Shown here: piece by piece, positions 1 to 8,974 of the stretch
Position numbering within the stretch: position 1 is the stretch's first letter
How the letters are laid out: each line of letters begins with the position of its first letter
Source: Verrucomicrobiia bacterium
GTDB lineage: Bacteria; Verrucomicrobiota; Verrucomicrobiia; Limisphaerales; Pedosphaeraceae
DNA length: 64,000 nucleotides
Reading direction: 5' to 3'
Assembly: GCA_036268055.1 (NCBI GenBank)
Contig: DATAUW010000034.1
Coordinates: 62,001-126,000 of the forward strand
Program-made: the position numbers and the translations under genes
Notes under the pieces: model-generated
What the model was told of the DNA's origin: nothing
Databases searched by the model: none
The model's input: only the letters and a program-made list of their open reading frames with translations

Positions 1-1
1 T

Positions 2-1588
2 ATCCTCGCCGATGACTTGGGCTATTCGGACCTTGGCTGTTACGGTTCGGAAATTCCCACTCCGAATCTCGACCGGCTCGCGGCGGAAGGAATGCGCCTG
101 AGCGAATTCTATACGACGCCGCGTTGCTGCCCGACTCGCGCATCGTTGCTAACAGGATTGTATCCCCAACAAGCCGGCATTGGCGAAATGATGGAAGACC
201 GCGGCATCATTGGCTATCGCGGCGAACTAAGCCACGACTGCATTTCGATGGCCGAGATTTTGAAACAAGCCGATTACCACACCTTGATGGTCGGCAAATG
301 GCATGTGTGCCACATTTTTTTCGATGGCAAAAAACAGCTGGATCACGAATCCAATGTTCCTTTTTGGGAAGACAAAACCGACTGGCCGTTGCAACGAGGA
401 TTCGAGGAATATTTTGGCACCATCCACGGCGTTTGCAGTTACTATGATCCTTTTTCGCTCGTGCGCGGCAACACCCCCATCCAGCCTGACTCCACGAATT
501 TTTATTACACCGATGTCATCACCGAGCACGCCATTGCGGACATTGATAATTATGCGGGCAAGGACAAACCCTTTTTTATTTATGCCGCTTACACCGCGCC
601 GCATTGGCCATTGCAGGCGCCGGAAGCGGACATCGCCAAATATCGCGAGCGTTATCTGGCGGGTTGGGATGCCATCCGCACCAATCGTTATCAACGCCAG
701 ATCGCGCTCGGCCTGATTGACAAATCCTGGCCGCTCTCTCCGCGCGACCCGCGCGTGCCGGAGTGGGGCAAAGTCAAAGATAAAAAATGGGAGGCCAACC
801 GCATGGCGACTTATGCGGCGATGGTTGAACATCTGGATCGCGGCGTCGGACGCATTCTTGACCAGCTCAAGCAAAAGGGCATTGAGAAAAACACGCTCGT
901 GATTTTCATGTCTGACAATGGCGCTTGCGCCGAAATCATCCAGCCCGAGTGGTATGATATTCCCAGCAAAACGCGCGACGGCCGCATCGTCAAGGTGGGC
1001 AACGGCAATCACTCCGTTTTCGCCGGGCCCGAAGATGTCTGGCAAAGTTACGGCGTGCCGTGGGCGAATGCCAGCGACACTCCCTTCCTGCTCTACAAAC
1101 ATTTCACCCATGAAGGCGGCATCTCCACTCCGCTAATCGTTCGCTGGCCGGAAGTGATTCACGCGGGCGGCGTCATCTCACGCCAAATCGGACACGTCAC
1201 TGACATCATGCCGACGCTGATGGAAGTCGCCGGGGCAACACTTCCCGAAACCTTCAACGGCCATCCGTCGCCCGCCTTGGAGGGCCAGAGCCTGTTGCCG
1301 ATTTTTAAAGGCGAGACGCGCCCGCATCCCAAACCGATTTTCTGGGAGCACGAAGGTAATCGCGCAGTCCGGCTCGGTGAATGGAAACTCGTCGCGCGTC
1401 ACGGCGATCCGTGGGAACTTTACAACGTCGAAACCGATCGCACCGAACACAACAACCTCGCCGCCGATCAACCGGAAAAAGTGAAAGAATTATCGTCTCT
1501 TTACGCGGATTGGGCCGCGCGCTGTCATGTCGTGCCGCCCGAACAATTACCTCGCGTGCGCCGCATCGTGCCCGCGAGTAATGATTAG
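2..1588 (+). CDS. Sulfatase (arylsulfatase family), 5' end cut by window
   Basis: The frame is open from the first bases and reads ILADDLGYSDLGCYG, the usual N-terminal metal-binding start of type I sulfatases, so the true start lies upstream of the window. These enzymes hydrolyse sulfate esters and need a Cys converted to formylglycine. The motif CCPTRASLLTG fits C-x-P-x-R-x4-TG, with Thr in place of the common Ser/Ala. FMSDNGA supplies the second metal-site region, and AAYTAPHWPLQAPE and GKWH are also family-typical. About 528 residues are visible, near full family length. The signal peptide, if any, lies outside the window. Substrate is unknown. Verrucomicrobia often carry many such genes for sulfated polysaccharides. 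No sulfatase-maturing enzyme is seen nearby. Confidence 0.93.
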   Translation: MLADDLGYSDLGCYGSEIPTPNLDRLAAEGMRLSEFYTTPRCCPTRASLLTGLYPQQAGIGEMMEDRGIIGYRGELSHDCISMAEILKQADYHTLMVGKWHVCHIFFDGKKQLDHESNVPFWEDKTDWPLQRGFEEYFGTIHGVCSYYDPFSLVRGNTPIQPDSTNFYYTDVITEHAIADIDNYAGKDKPFFIYAAYTAPHWPLQAPEADIAKYRERYLAGWDAIRTNRYQRQIALGLIDKSWPLSPRDPRVPEWGKVKDKKWEANRMATYAAMVEHLDRGVGRILDQLKQKGIEKNTLVIFMSDNGACAEIIQPEWYDIPSKTRDGRIVKVGNGNHSVFAGPEDVWQSYGVPWANASDTPFLLYKHFTHEGGISTPLIVRWPEVIHAGGVISRQIGHVTDIMPTLMEVAGATLPETFNGHPSPALEGQSLLPIFKGETRPHPKPIFWEHEGNRAVRLGEWKLVARHGDPWELYNVETDRTEHNNLAADQPEKVKELSSLYADWAARCHVVPPEQLPRVRRIVPASND

Positions 1589-1760
1589 CCCGTCATCCGT
1601 TTTCAACGAAAGCGAGGTTGATTTTTGTACGCCGTCGCAGATAGAACTCTCTTGTTTTTCCCCGCAAAAACGCCTATCTATTTGGTTGCTTGAAACTTAA
1701 CCAACATGTTTCTGCGGGCCGCGCGTCCCGGGCCCACTTGGATTTTTGCCTTCACCCGCG

Positions 1761-3314
1761 ATGAAAAAATTGACCATCTGGCGCCGTTTAAATGCCTCAT
1801 TGGCCATTCTCATCATGCTCCTGCTCGTCGGCGCGGCCATCGCCTGGTGGGTCGAACGCCAGCGTTCTCAAGTCGTCGTCCTCAACGACCAGCTTGATAC
1901 CGAAGCCGCCAAGGTGCTTTGGAAATTGGAAAAATTGAGTTACGTGCAGATGCGCCTGCTCCTCAATCCCAGCAGCGAGAACGACAAAAAAGCCGAAGAA
2001 GATACAAAACACGATCTGGCCGAAACGCTCAATGACATCCAGACCCAATTCGGCCAGTACAACGGTTTGCGCAATTCGTTGAGAACGATTCGCGAATTCG
2101 CCATCAAGCCACCGTCAACCAACCAGGACAATGAGCTTGACGTGGCCGAGGCCAGCCAACAGCACCGCGACCAGATATTGGCGGAGTTCGCCGAGCAGGT
2201 CGAACGCGCCAAGAGCGCGGAGAATGATGCCGCCGGGGAAATGTCCGCGCGCGCGTTTCTCGTGATGCTGGTGATCTTCATCGCGAGCGTCATCGCCATT
2301 TGGTATCAATCCGGCGTTGTCAGCAAACCGCTCGCGCAACTCGTCGCCGCGCTCGAACGCATGCGCGTCGGCGATTTCACCCATCGCCTCACCATCGAGC
2401 GCGAGGATGAATTCGGCATCATCGGCAAAGGCTTGAATCGTCTCGCAGAAGATCTTTCCGTCCTCGTCGGCCAGGTGCAACATTCCGGCATTCAGGTCAA
2501 CACAACCGCCACGGAAATCGCCGCCACCGCCAAGCAGCAACAAAGCACCGCGACGGAAATCGCCGCGACCACGGCCGAGATCGGCGCGACTTCAAAACAA
2601 ATTTCCGCCACATCGCTCGAACTGGTTAAGACCATGAACGAAGTCAGCGATGTCGCGCATGAAGCCACGCAAGTCGCCGGCAGCGGCCAGGCGGCTATCG
2701 CCAGCATGGAATCCACCATGCGCCATATCATGGATGCCTCCGGCTCCATCACCGGCAAGCTCGCCGTCCTCAACGAAAAAACCAGCAACATCAATTCCGT
2801 CGTCACCACCATCACGAAGGTGGCCGACCAGACAAATCTCCTTTCGCTCAATGCCGCCATTGAAGCGGAAAAGGCCGGCGAATATGGACTCGGTTTCGGC
2901 GTGGTCGCGATGGAGATTCGCCGCCTGGCCGATCAAACGGCCGTCGCCACTTACGACATCGAAAAAATGGTGAAGGAGATGCAGTCCGCCGTGACCGCCG
3001 GCGTGATGGGCATGGATAAATTTTCCGAGGAAGTCCGCCGCGGCGTGGAAGAGATCCGTCTCGTCAGCATCCAACTCGCGCGCATCATCGCGCAAGTGCA
3101 GGCGCTCACTCCGCGTTTTCAAACCGTCAACGAGGGCATGCAATCGCAAGCCACCGGCGCGCAACAGATCAGCGAGACGCTCACGCAACTCAGCGAAGCC
3201 GCGCACCAAACCGCCGAATCGCTTCGCCAGTCCAATCAATCCATCGAACAACTCAACGGCGCGGCGCGCGGTTTGCAGAGCAGCGTATCGCGCTTCAAGT
3301 TGGAGGAACGCTAA
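1761..3314 (+). CDS. wspA: WspA-like methyl-accepting chemoreceptor
   Basis: A 517-residue membrane chemoreceptor that would feed signal to the CheA kinase encoded downstream. I chose ATG 1761 over an in-frame TTG at 1746 because the transmembrane segment follows directly. Layout: membrane segment about residues 11-30, periplasmic part to about 162, second membrane segment about 165-184, HAMP about 190-235, then a long coiled-coil signalling domain. The hairpin tip reads [20 protein letters not shown] and continues [20 protein letters not shown]. It is followed by [20 protein letters not shown], a stretch I recall as characteristic of Pseudomonas WspA rather than ordinary MCPs. First gene of a tightly packed operon; the next start lies one base after its stop. 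Confidence 0.92.
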   Translation: MKKLTIWRRLNASLAILIMLLLVGAAIAWWVERQRSQVVVLNDQLDTEAAKVLWKLEKLSYVQMRLLLNPSSENDKKAEEDTKHDLAETLNDIQTQFGQYNGLRNSLRTIREFAIKPPSTNQDNELDVAEASQQHRDQILAEFAEQVERAKSAENDAAGEMSARAFLVMLVIFIASVIAIWYQSGVVSKPLAQLVAALERMRVGDFTHRLTIEREDEFGIIGKGLNRLAEDLSVLVGQVQHSGIQVNTTATEIAATAKQQQSTATEIAATTAEIGATSKQISATSLELVKTMNEVSDVAHEATQVAGSGQAAIASMESTMRHIMDASGSITGKLAVLNEKTSNINSVVTTITKVADQTNLLSLNAAIEAEKAGEYGLGFGVVAMEIRRLADQTAVATYDIEKMVKEMQSAVTAGVMGMDKFSEEVRRGVEEIRLVSIQLARIIAQVQALTPRFQTVNEGMQSQATGAQQISETLTQLSEAAHQTAESLRQSNQSIEQLNGAARGLQSSVSRFKLEER

Positions 3315-3315
3315 A

Positions 3316-3780
3316 GTGCTCTTCCTGATTTTCCAACTCGGCAATGACCGTTACGCGCTGGAGGCCAGCCACGTCGTCGAAGTCCTGCCGCTGGTCGAGA
3401 TGAAAAAAATTCCCGGCGCGCCGCGCGGCATCGCGGGAGTTTTCAATTATCGCGGGCGGCCCGTTCCCGCGGTGGACCTCACCGAACTCACCCTCGGCCA
3501 GCCCGCGAGCGAACGCCTAAGCACGCGCATCATCATTATTCATCACCCCGACGACACCGGAAAATTCCGCCCGCTTGGCCTCATCGCCGAGCACGCCACG
3601 GAAATCATTCGCCGCGACAAAAAAGATTTTGTGGATACCGGCTTGAATCTTGGCACACCCGCTTACCTCGGTCCGGTGCTCATGGATAATCGCGGCGCAA
3701 TCCATTGGGTGCGTGAGCAACGCCTGTTGCCGCAAAATGTCCGGAATGTTTTATTTTGTGAAACTGTCGAGCACACATGA
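3316..3780 (+). CDS. wspB: WspB-like CheW coupling protein
   Basis: A 154-residue single-domain CheW protein that would couple the WspA receptor to the WspE kinase. The fold signature is visible as LFLIFQLGNDRYALEASHVVEVLPL, followed by IPGAPRGIAGVFNYRGRPVPAVDL, the usual CheW loop before the beta-barrel. It starts with GTG one base after the wspA stop, and its TGA stop overlaps the next ATG (ATGA), so translation is probably coupled. One of two CheW genes in the operon, as in Pseudomonas wsp. Confidence 0.92.
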   Translation: MLFLIFQLGNDRYALEASHVVEVLPLVEMKKIPGAPRGIAGVFNYRGRPVPAVDLTELTLGQPASERLSTRIIIIHHPDDTGKFRPLGLIAEHATEIIRRDKKDFVDTGLNLGTPAYLGPVLMDNRGAIHWVREQRLLPQNVRNVLFCETVEHT

Positions 3781-4991
3781 GTGAGATCGCAGAATTGCTC
3801 CGGCAAAAGATCGGCCTGCATCAGGCGACCGTCGGTGCATCATTGATTGAACGCGCCGTCGAATCGCGCATGCGCGAACTCAAACTTTCGCAACCCGCCG
3901 ACTATTTGCGATTGCTCCAAACGTCCTCCGACGAATGGCAGGCGCTGGTAGAATTGGTCGTCGTCACCGAAACCTGGTTCTTCCGCGACCGCGAACCGTT
4001 TCGCGCGCTCGTTCAGTTGATCCGCCGGGAATGGCTTCCCGCGCATCCCAACGGTCATCTGCGCGTGCTCAGCCTGCCCTGCTCCACCGGCGAAGAACCT
4101 TATTCCATCGCAATGGCGCTAATGGATGCCGCCATTCCGTCCACGCGTTTCCAGATTGACGCCTTTGACATCCGTCCCAACGCAATCGCTCATGCCCGGC
4201 AGGCGGAGTACAGCCGGAATTCTTTTCGCGGCAAAGACCTTGCCTTTCGCGCAGATCATTTTGCCGCCACTGAAAATGGACATTTGCTGAACGCCGCCAT
4301 CCGCCGGCAGGTTCATTTCGAAATCGGCAATCTGCTGGATGAACAGTGCCTCGCGCAAGTCGGGGTCTATGATTATATTTTTTGCCGCAATCTTCTCATC
4401 TACTTCGATCGCGCCACCCAGGACAGGGTCATGCGCAAATTACATCGCCTGCTCACGCCCACCGGTGTCCTTTTCGTCGGCTCCGCCGAAGTCAATATTG
4501 CCATTCACGCCGGTTTCACTTCGGCCCAGATGCCTTTGAGTTTCGCCTGCCGCAAAGTTCCCGGCGAAAATATTCCCATTGCCGCGCGCAACGGCGTCGC
4601 TGCCAAGTCTCCAAAAAACTTTACCGATAATCCCGCCGCTCCGCCGAATGCGCTAACGGTACGCGAAGTGTCCGCCGCTGATCTCGCGAAAGCGCGCCAG
4701 CTTGCCGACGGAGGCAGCCTCGCTGAAGCCGCAACCATCTGCGAAAAGTTTCTCCGTCGTTACGGTGCTTCCGCCGAGGCTTATTATTTACTCGGCCTGG
4801 TTCGCGGAGCCACCGGGGCGGAGGCCGAGGCCGCCGAATTTTATCGCAAGGCACTTTATCTCGATCCCGGCCATTACGAAACCCTCGTCCAATGGGCCAC
4901 GTTGCTGGAAAAAAATGGCGATGCCGCGCAGGCGCGCATTCTCCATCAGCGTGCCGAGCGCTTGAAAAAGTCCGATGTGAAAACCGCATAA
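3777..4991 (+). CDS. wspC: WspC-like CheR methyltransferase with C-terminal TPR
   Basis: A 404-residue receptor methyltransferase that would methylate WspA glutamates using S-adenosylmethionine. The CheR half (about 1-265) shows TETWFFRDREPF, the SAM-site motif LPCSTGEEPYSIAMAL and IFCRNLLIYFD. A linker with Ala/Pro runs to about 300. TPR-like helices follow, with SAEAYYLLGLVRGATGAEAEA and LYLDPGHYETLVQWATLLEKNGD. CheR with a TPR tail is the WspC arrangement. It overlaps wspB by four bases and is followed three bases later by wspD. Confidence 0.92.
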   Translation: MSEIAELLRQKIGLHQATVGASLIERAVESRMRELKLSQPADYLRLLQTSSDEWQALVELVVVTETWFFRDREPFRALVQLIRREWLPAHPNGHLRVLSLPCSTGEEPYSIAMALMDAAIPSTRFQIDAFDIRPNAIAHARQAEYSRNSFRGKDLAFRADHFAATENGHLLNAAIRRQVHFEIGNLLDEQCLAQVGVYDYIFCRNLLIYFDRATQDRVMRKLHRLLTPTGVLFVGSAEVNIAIHAGFTSAQMPLSFACRKVPGENIPIAARNGVAAKSPKNFTDNPAAPPNALTVREVSAADLAKARQLADGGSLAEAATICEKFLRRYGASAEAYYLLGLVRGATGAEAEAAEFYRKALYLDPGHYETLVQWATLLEKNGDAAQARILHQRAERLKKSDVKTA

Positions 4992-4994
4992 CCC

Positions 4995-5720
4995 GTGGAA
5001 CCACGCGAATCCAATTCACCTTCGCCTGCGGCCCAAGCTTCGCCGCCGAACACGGTTGCACCTGCGGGCACGCCCGAGGCTGCCGACTGCTGGAACAAAA
5101 TCGGCGTCGCGGGCGACAGCTCTTGCGAGCATTTGCCGGGCGTGGGCCATTGCCGCAACTGCGCCGTTTATGCGGGCGCGGGCGCGCAACTGCTCGACCG
5201 CGAACTCCCCGCCAATTATCGCCGCGAGTGGACCGAACATGTTTCACGCGAAAAAATTCATTCCACGCCCGGCAAAAATTCGGTGGTCATTTTCCGTGTC
5301 GGGCACGAATGGCTGGCGTTGCCGACGCGAAATTTTCAGGAAGTCGCCGAACGCCGTCGCGTTCATTCTCTGCCTCATCGCCGCCACGGAATCGTGCTCG
5401 GACTCATCAATGTCCGCGGCGAATTGTTGCTTTGCGTTGCACTGGGACGCCTTCTCGGCATCGAACGAACGAATGAAAAAATTCATTCCATCCAGCACCG
5501 GCTCGTCATCGCCGAATGGCAGGGAACCATTCTCACGTTTCCCGTTGATGAAATCCACGGCATCCATCGCTATCACGCCGAGGAATTAAAGCCGCCGCCC
5601 GTCATGGTCGCCCGCGCAAATCCCGGTTTCGCCACCGGCCTCCTCGCGTGGCGGGATAAATGGGTCGGCTGCCTTGATGCCGAATTATTATTCTCCACCC
5701 TCAACCGGAGCCTCGCGTGA
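4995..5720 (+). CDS. wspD: WspD-like CheW protein with Cys-rich N-terminal motif
   Basis: A 241-residue second CheW protein, started by GTG three bases after the wspC stop. Residues 1-30 are Pro/Ala-rich and look disordered. Residues 31-59 carry DCWNKIGVAGDSSC and then HCRNCAVY, giving four cysteines (32, 44, 53, 56). I recall this motif from Pseudomonas WspD. The CheW fold follows from about residue 88 (SVVIFRVGHEWLALPTRNF, then IVLGLINVRGELLLCVALG). The Cys motif could bind a metal or be redox-active; this is inference. Its stop overlaps the wspE GTG start (GTGA). Confidence 0.9.
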   Translation: MEPRESNSPSPAAQASPPNTVAPAGTPEAADCWNKIGVAGDSSCEHLPGVGHCRNCAVYAGAGAQLLDRELPANYRREWTEHVSREKIHSTPGKNSVVIFRVGHEWLALPTRNFQEVAERRRVHSLPHRRHGIVLGLINVRGELLLCVALGRLLGIERTNEKIHSIQHRLVIAEWQGTILTFPVDEIHGIHRYHAEELKPPPVMVARANPGFATGLLAWRDKWVGCLDAELLFSTLNRSLA

Positions 5721-7957
5721 AACCCGCTGAGCCCACCGATACAAGTTTGCTTTCGCTCACCGACTTGTTTCGGATGGAGACGGAAAATCAGACGGCCATC
5801 ATCACCGCCAACCTGCTCGAACTCGAGCGCGGTCCCGGTTCGCCGCAGCAACTCGAAGCCTTGATGCGCGCCGCCCATTCGCTAAAGGGCGCCGCGCGCA
5901 TTGTCCATCAGCAGGCGGCCGTGAGCGTCGCGCACGCGCTTGAGGATTGTTTCGTCGCCGCCCAGCACGGCCAGATGCGCATCGGCCAGGAACACATTGA
6001 CGTGCTTTTTCAAGGCGTTGATTTGCTGCTCTACATTGCCAAACAATCTGGCGAAGACATCTCTGCTGAAGAAAATCGTCACGCGGCCCGTGCCCGCCAT
6101 TTTCTCGCCATCCTCGCCGACATCACCGCGGGAAATGCCGTCACCAGTTCCCAACCTGCACCACTCGCGCCGGTTCTCAGCCAGGCGCTCGCGACTACTA
6201 ACAGCACGCCGGATCGTGTGCTGCGTCTCACCGCGCAAAACTTGAATCGTCTGCTCGGCCTCGCCGGCGAATCGCTCGTCGAATCCCGCTGGCTTCATCC
6301 GTTTGCGGATTCGCTGCAACGCCTCAAGCGGATCCAGGGCGAATTGCGGAGCGCGCTCGACGGTTTGTCCGATGCCATTGCCAAACAGGGCTTGCCTGAA
6401 AGCGTGGTGGATCAACTCCATGAAGCCATCAAGAAGGCGGGCGAATGCCGGCAATTTCTATCCGACCGCGTGGCCGACCTCGAAATGTTCGACCGCCGCT
6501 CGGCCAATCTTTCGCATCGCCTGTATCGCGAAGTTTTGCAATGCCGCATGCGCCCGTTTGGCGATGGCATCCGCCGCTTCCCGCGCATGGTTCGCGATCT
6601 CGCGCGGCAGCTTGGCAAACAAGTGCGCCTGGAAATCCACGGCGAACACACGCAGGTGGACCGCGACATTCTCGAAAAACTCGAAGCCCCGCTTGGCCAT
6701 CTTTTGCGCAACGCCGTTGATCACGGTTGTGAAACGCCGGAGGAACGCCTTCGCCTCGGCAAGTCCGTCGAATGCATCATCCGCCTCGAAGCGCGCCACA
6801 GCGCCGGCATGTTGCTCATCATTGTCGCGGACGACGGCGCGGGCATTCAACCGGAACAGCTTCGCGCTAACATTCTTCAAAAGCACCTCACCACACCGAT
6901 CATTGCCGACAAATTGACCGAGCCGGAGTTGCTTGAATTTCTCCTGCTTCCCGGCTTCACCATGCGCGATACTGTCACCGAGATTTCCGGGCGCGGGGTC
7001 GGCCTCGATGTCGTGCAAAATATGGTCAAGAGCGTCCGCGGAAATATCCGCATGAACGCGCAACCCGGCAAAGGCATGCGCTTTCAACTGCATCTGCCGC
7101 TCACGCTTTCCGTCTTGCGCACGTTGCTGGTCGAAATTGCCAGCGAGCCCTACGCCATTCCGCTTTCGCAAATCAGCCGCACGCTCAAGCTGACCCGCGA
7201 TAAAATTTCCACGCTCGAAGGCCGCGCCTATTTCGCCGCCGGCGATCAACAGATCGGATTGCTCACGGCCCATCAGGTGCTCGATTGCGGCGAGCCGGAC
7301 ACTCACGACGAATTTATTCCTGTGGTCGTGCTTGGTGATCGCAACACGCGCTACGGCCTGGTCGTGGATCGTTTCCTCGGCGAACGCGAACTCGTCGTGC
7401 AAGCGCTCGACTCGCGGCTCGGTAAAGTCAAAAACATCAGTTCCGGTGCGCTGATGGAAGATGGTTCACCTGTGCTGATCGTGGACGTCGAGGACATGGT
7501 GCATTCGATTGAGAAACTCATTTCCGACGGACGCCTCAATCAAGTCAGCCGCGGAACCACGCCCGTCATTGAGCCACAAAACAAGCGCGTCCTTATCGTG
7601 GATGACTCGCTTACCGTCCGCGAATTGGAACGCAAATTACTGATCGCGCATGGTTACATCGCCGAGGTGGCCGTGGACGGCATGGATGGGTGGAATGCCG
7701 TTCGCACCGGTGACTACGATCTCGTCATCACCGACGTGGACATGCCGCGCATGGATGGAATCGAACTCGCCTCGCTCATCAAAAAAGATTCCGACTTGAA
7801 ATCCACGCCCGTGATGATCGTTTCCTACAAGGACCGCGAGGAAGATCGTTTGCGCGGACTCGAGGCGGGCGCGGATTATTATTTGACCAAGGGCAATTTT
7901 CACGACGAAGCGCTGCTGCGCGCCGTGGTGGATTTGATCGGCGAGGCCGGCGCATGA
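5717..7957 (+). CDS. wspE: WspE-like CheA histidine kinase fused to receiver
   Basis: A 746-residue cytoplasmic hybrid CheA. The N-terminal HPt contains RAAHSLKGAARI with the phosphoacceptor His at 54. A dimerisation and HATPase region follows (HLLRNAVDHGCETPEER as N-box, VADDGAGIQ as G1, GRGVGLDVVQNMV as G2). A CheW-like regulatory domain runs from about 460 to 610 (LRTLLVEIASEPYAIPLSQI). The C-terminal receiver starts at RVLIVDDSLTVRELE and has acceptor Asp673 in VITDVDMP. CheA with a C-terminal receiver is the WspE design. In Pseudomonas the kinase phosphorylates WspR and WspF; here the candidate targets are WspF and the following hybrid kinase. GTG start overlaps wspD; the stop overlaps wspF. 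Confidence 0.93.
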   Translation: MKPAEPTDTSLLSLTDLFRMETENQTAIITANLLELERGPGSPQQLEALMRAAHSLKGAARIVHQQAAVSVAHALEDCFVAAQHGQMRIGQEHIDVLFQGVDLLLYIAKQSGEDISAEENRHAARARHFLAILADITAGNAVTSSQPAPLAPVLSQALATTNSTPDRVLRLTAQNLNRLLGLAGESLVESRWLHPFADSLQRLKRIQGELRSALDGLSDAIAKQGLPESVVDQLHEAIKKAGECRQFLSDRVADLEMFDRRSANLSHRLYREVLQCRMRPFGDGIRRFPRMVRDLARQLGKQVRLEIHGEHTQVDRDILEKLEAPLGHLLRNAVDHGCETPEERLRLGKSVECIIRLEARHSAGMLLIIVADDGAGIQPEQLRANILQKHLTTPIIADKLTEPELLEFLLLPGFTMRDTVTEISGRGVGLDVVQNMVKSVRGNIRMNAQPGKGMRFQLHLPLTLSVLRTLLVEIASEPYAIPLSQISRTLKLTRDKISTLEGRAYFAAGDQQIGLLTAHQVLDCGEPDTHDEFIPVVVLGDRNTRYGLVVDRFLGERELVVQALDSRLGKVKNISSGALMEDGSPVLIVDVEDMVHSIEKLISDGRLNQVSRGTTPVIEPQNKRVLIVDDSLTVRELERKLLIAHGYIAEVAVDGMDGWNAVRTGDYDLVITDVDMPRMDGIELASLIKKDSDLKSTPVMIVSYKDREEDRLRGLEAGADYYLTKGNFHDEALLRAVVDLIGEAGA

Positions 7958-8973
7958 GGATCGCCATCGTCAACGACCTGGTCATCGCCGTCGAAGCGAT
8001 GCGCCGTGTTTTATTGCAAGCGCCGGAACATGAACTCGCATGGATCGCGCGGGACGGCGCCGAAGCCGTGGAACTTTGCGCGCAGGACACTCCCGATCTC
8101 ATCCTCATGGATTTGATCATGCCGAAACTCGACGGCGTGGAAGCGACGCGGCGCATCATGTCGGAAAATCCCTGCGCCATCGTCGTCGTCACCGCCGACG
8201 TCAGCCATCATACTTCTAAAGTTTTTGAAGCGATGGGTGCGGGCGCTTTGGATGCCGTAAACACGCCCACGCTCGAAGACCCGCGCAGTCCGGGCGGCGC
8301 GAATCCACTGCTTGGAAAAATCCAAACCATTCGCCGCCTGCTTGGCGCAGATCAAAAACGTGTCGGTGAACCGCGCCTCGCTGAAGCCGCGCATCCGGCT
8401 CATCGTCCCCATCTCATCGCCATCGGCGCATCCGCCGGCGGCCCGGCCGCACTCGCGCAAGTATTGTCGGAGCTTCCAAAAAATTTCCCGGCAGCCATCC
8501 TGATTGTGCAGCATGTGGATTCTCAATTCATGGACGGCCTCGCGCACTGGCTGGCGCAACAAACTAAATTGCCTGTTCGCCTCGCCGCCGAAGGCGAACA
8601 TCCGCGCGCCGGGACGGTGTTGCTCGCGGGCAAAGAAAATCATTTTGTTTTCGTGACTTCAACCAAATTGGGTTACGTCACCGAACCGCTTGATTCCGCT
8701 TACCGCCCTTCGATTGATGTTTTTTTCAAAAGCATCCGCCAATTCTGGCGCGGCGATGTGATTGGAATTTTACTCACCGGTATGGGCCGGGACGGCGCGG
8801 AAGGATTGAAGGCGCTGCACGACGCCGGGCATCACACGATTGTTCAAGATCAGGCCACGTGCGCGGTCTTCGGCATGCCCAAGGTGGCGATTGAATTGAA
8901 AGGCGCGACTGAAGTTTTGCCGCTTCACAAAATCGGCGCGCGCCTTAATATCCTGTTGGATCAAAAACATTGA
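7954..8973 (+). CDS. wspF: WspF-like CheB methylesterase response regulator
   Basis: A 339-residue CheB that would remove methyl groups from WspA when phosphorylated, opposing WspC. The receiver domain (about 1-105) has acceptor Asp53 in [13 protein letters not shown]. It begins [20 protein letters not shown], with Asn-Asp where most CheB proteins have Asp-Asp, as I recall for WspF. The esterase domain (about 150-335) shows the catalytic triad as Ser160 in IGASAGG, His187 in VQHV and Asp280 in GMGRDG. ATG overlaps the wspE stop. Confidence 0.92.
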   Translation: MRIAIVNDLVIAVEAMRRVLLQAPEHELAWIARDGAEAVELCAQDTPDLILMDLIMPKLDGVEATRRIMSENPCAIVVVTADVSHHTSKVFEAMGAGALDAVNTPTLEDPRSPGGANPLLGKIQTIRRLLGADQKRVGEPRLAEAAHPAHRPHLIAIGASAGGPAALAQVLSELPKNFPAAILIVQHVDSQFMDGLAHWLAQQTKLPVRLAAEGEHPRAGTVLLAGKENHFVFVTSTKLGYVTEPLDSAYRPSIDVFFKSIRQFWRGDVIGILLTGMGRDGAEGLKALHDAGHHTIVQDQATCAVFGMPKVAIELKGATEVLPLHKIGARLNILLDQKH

Positions 8974-8974
8974 G

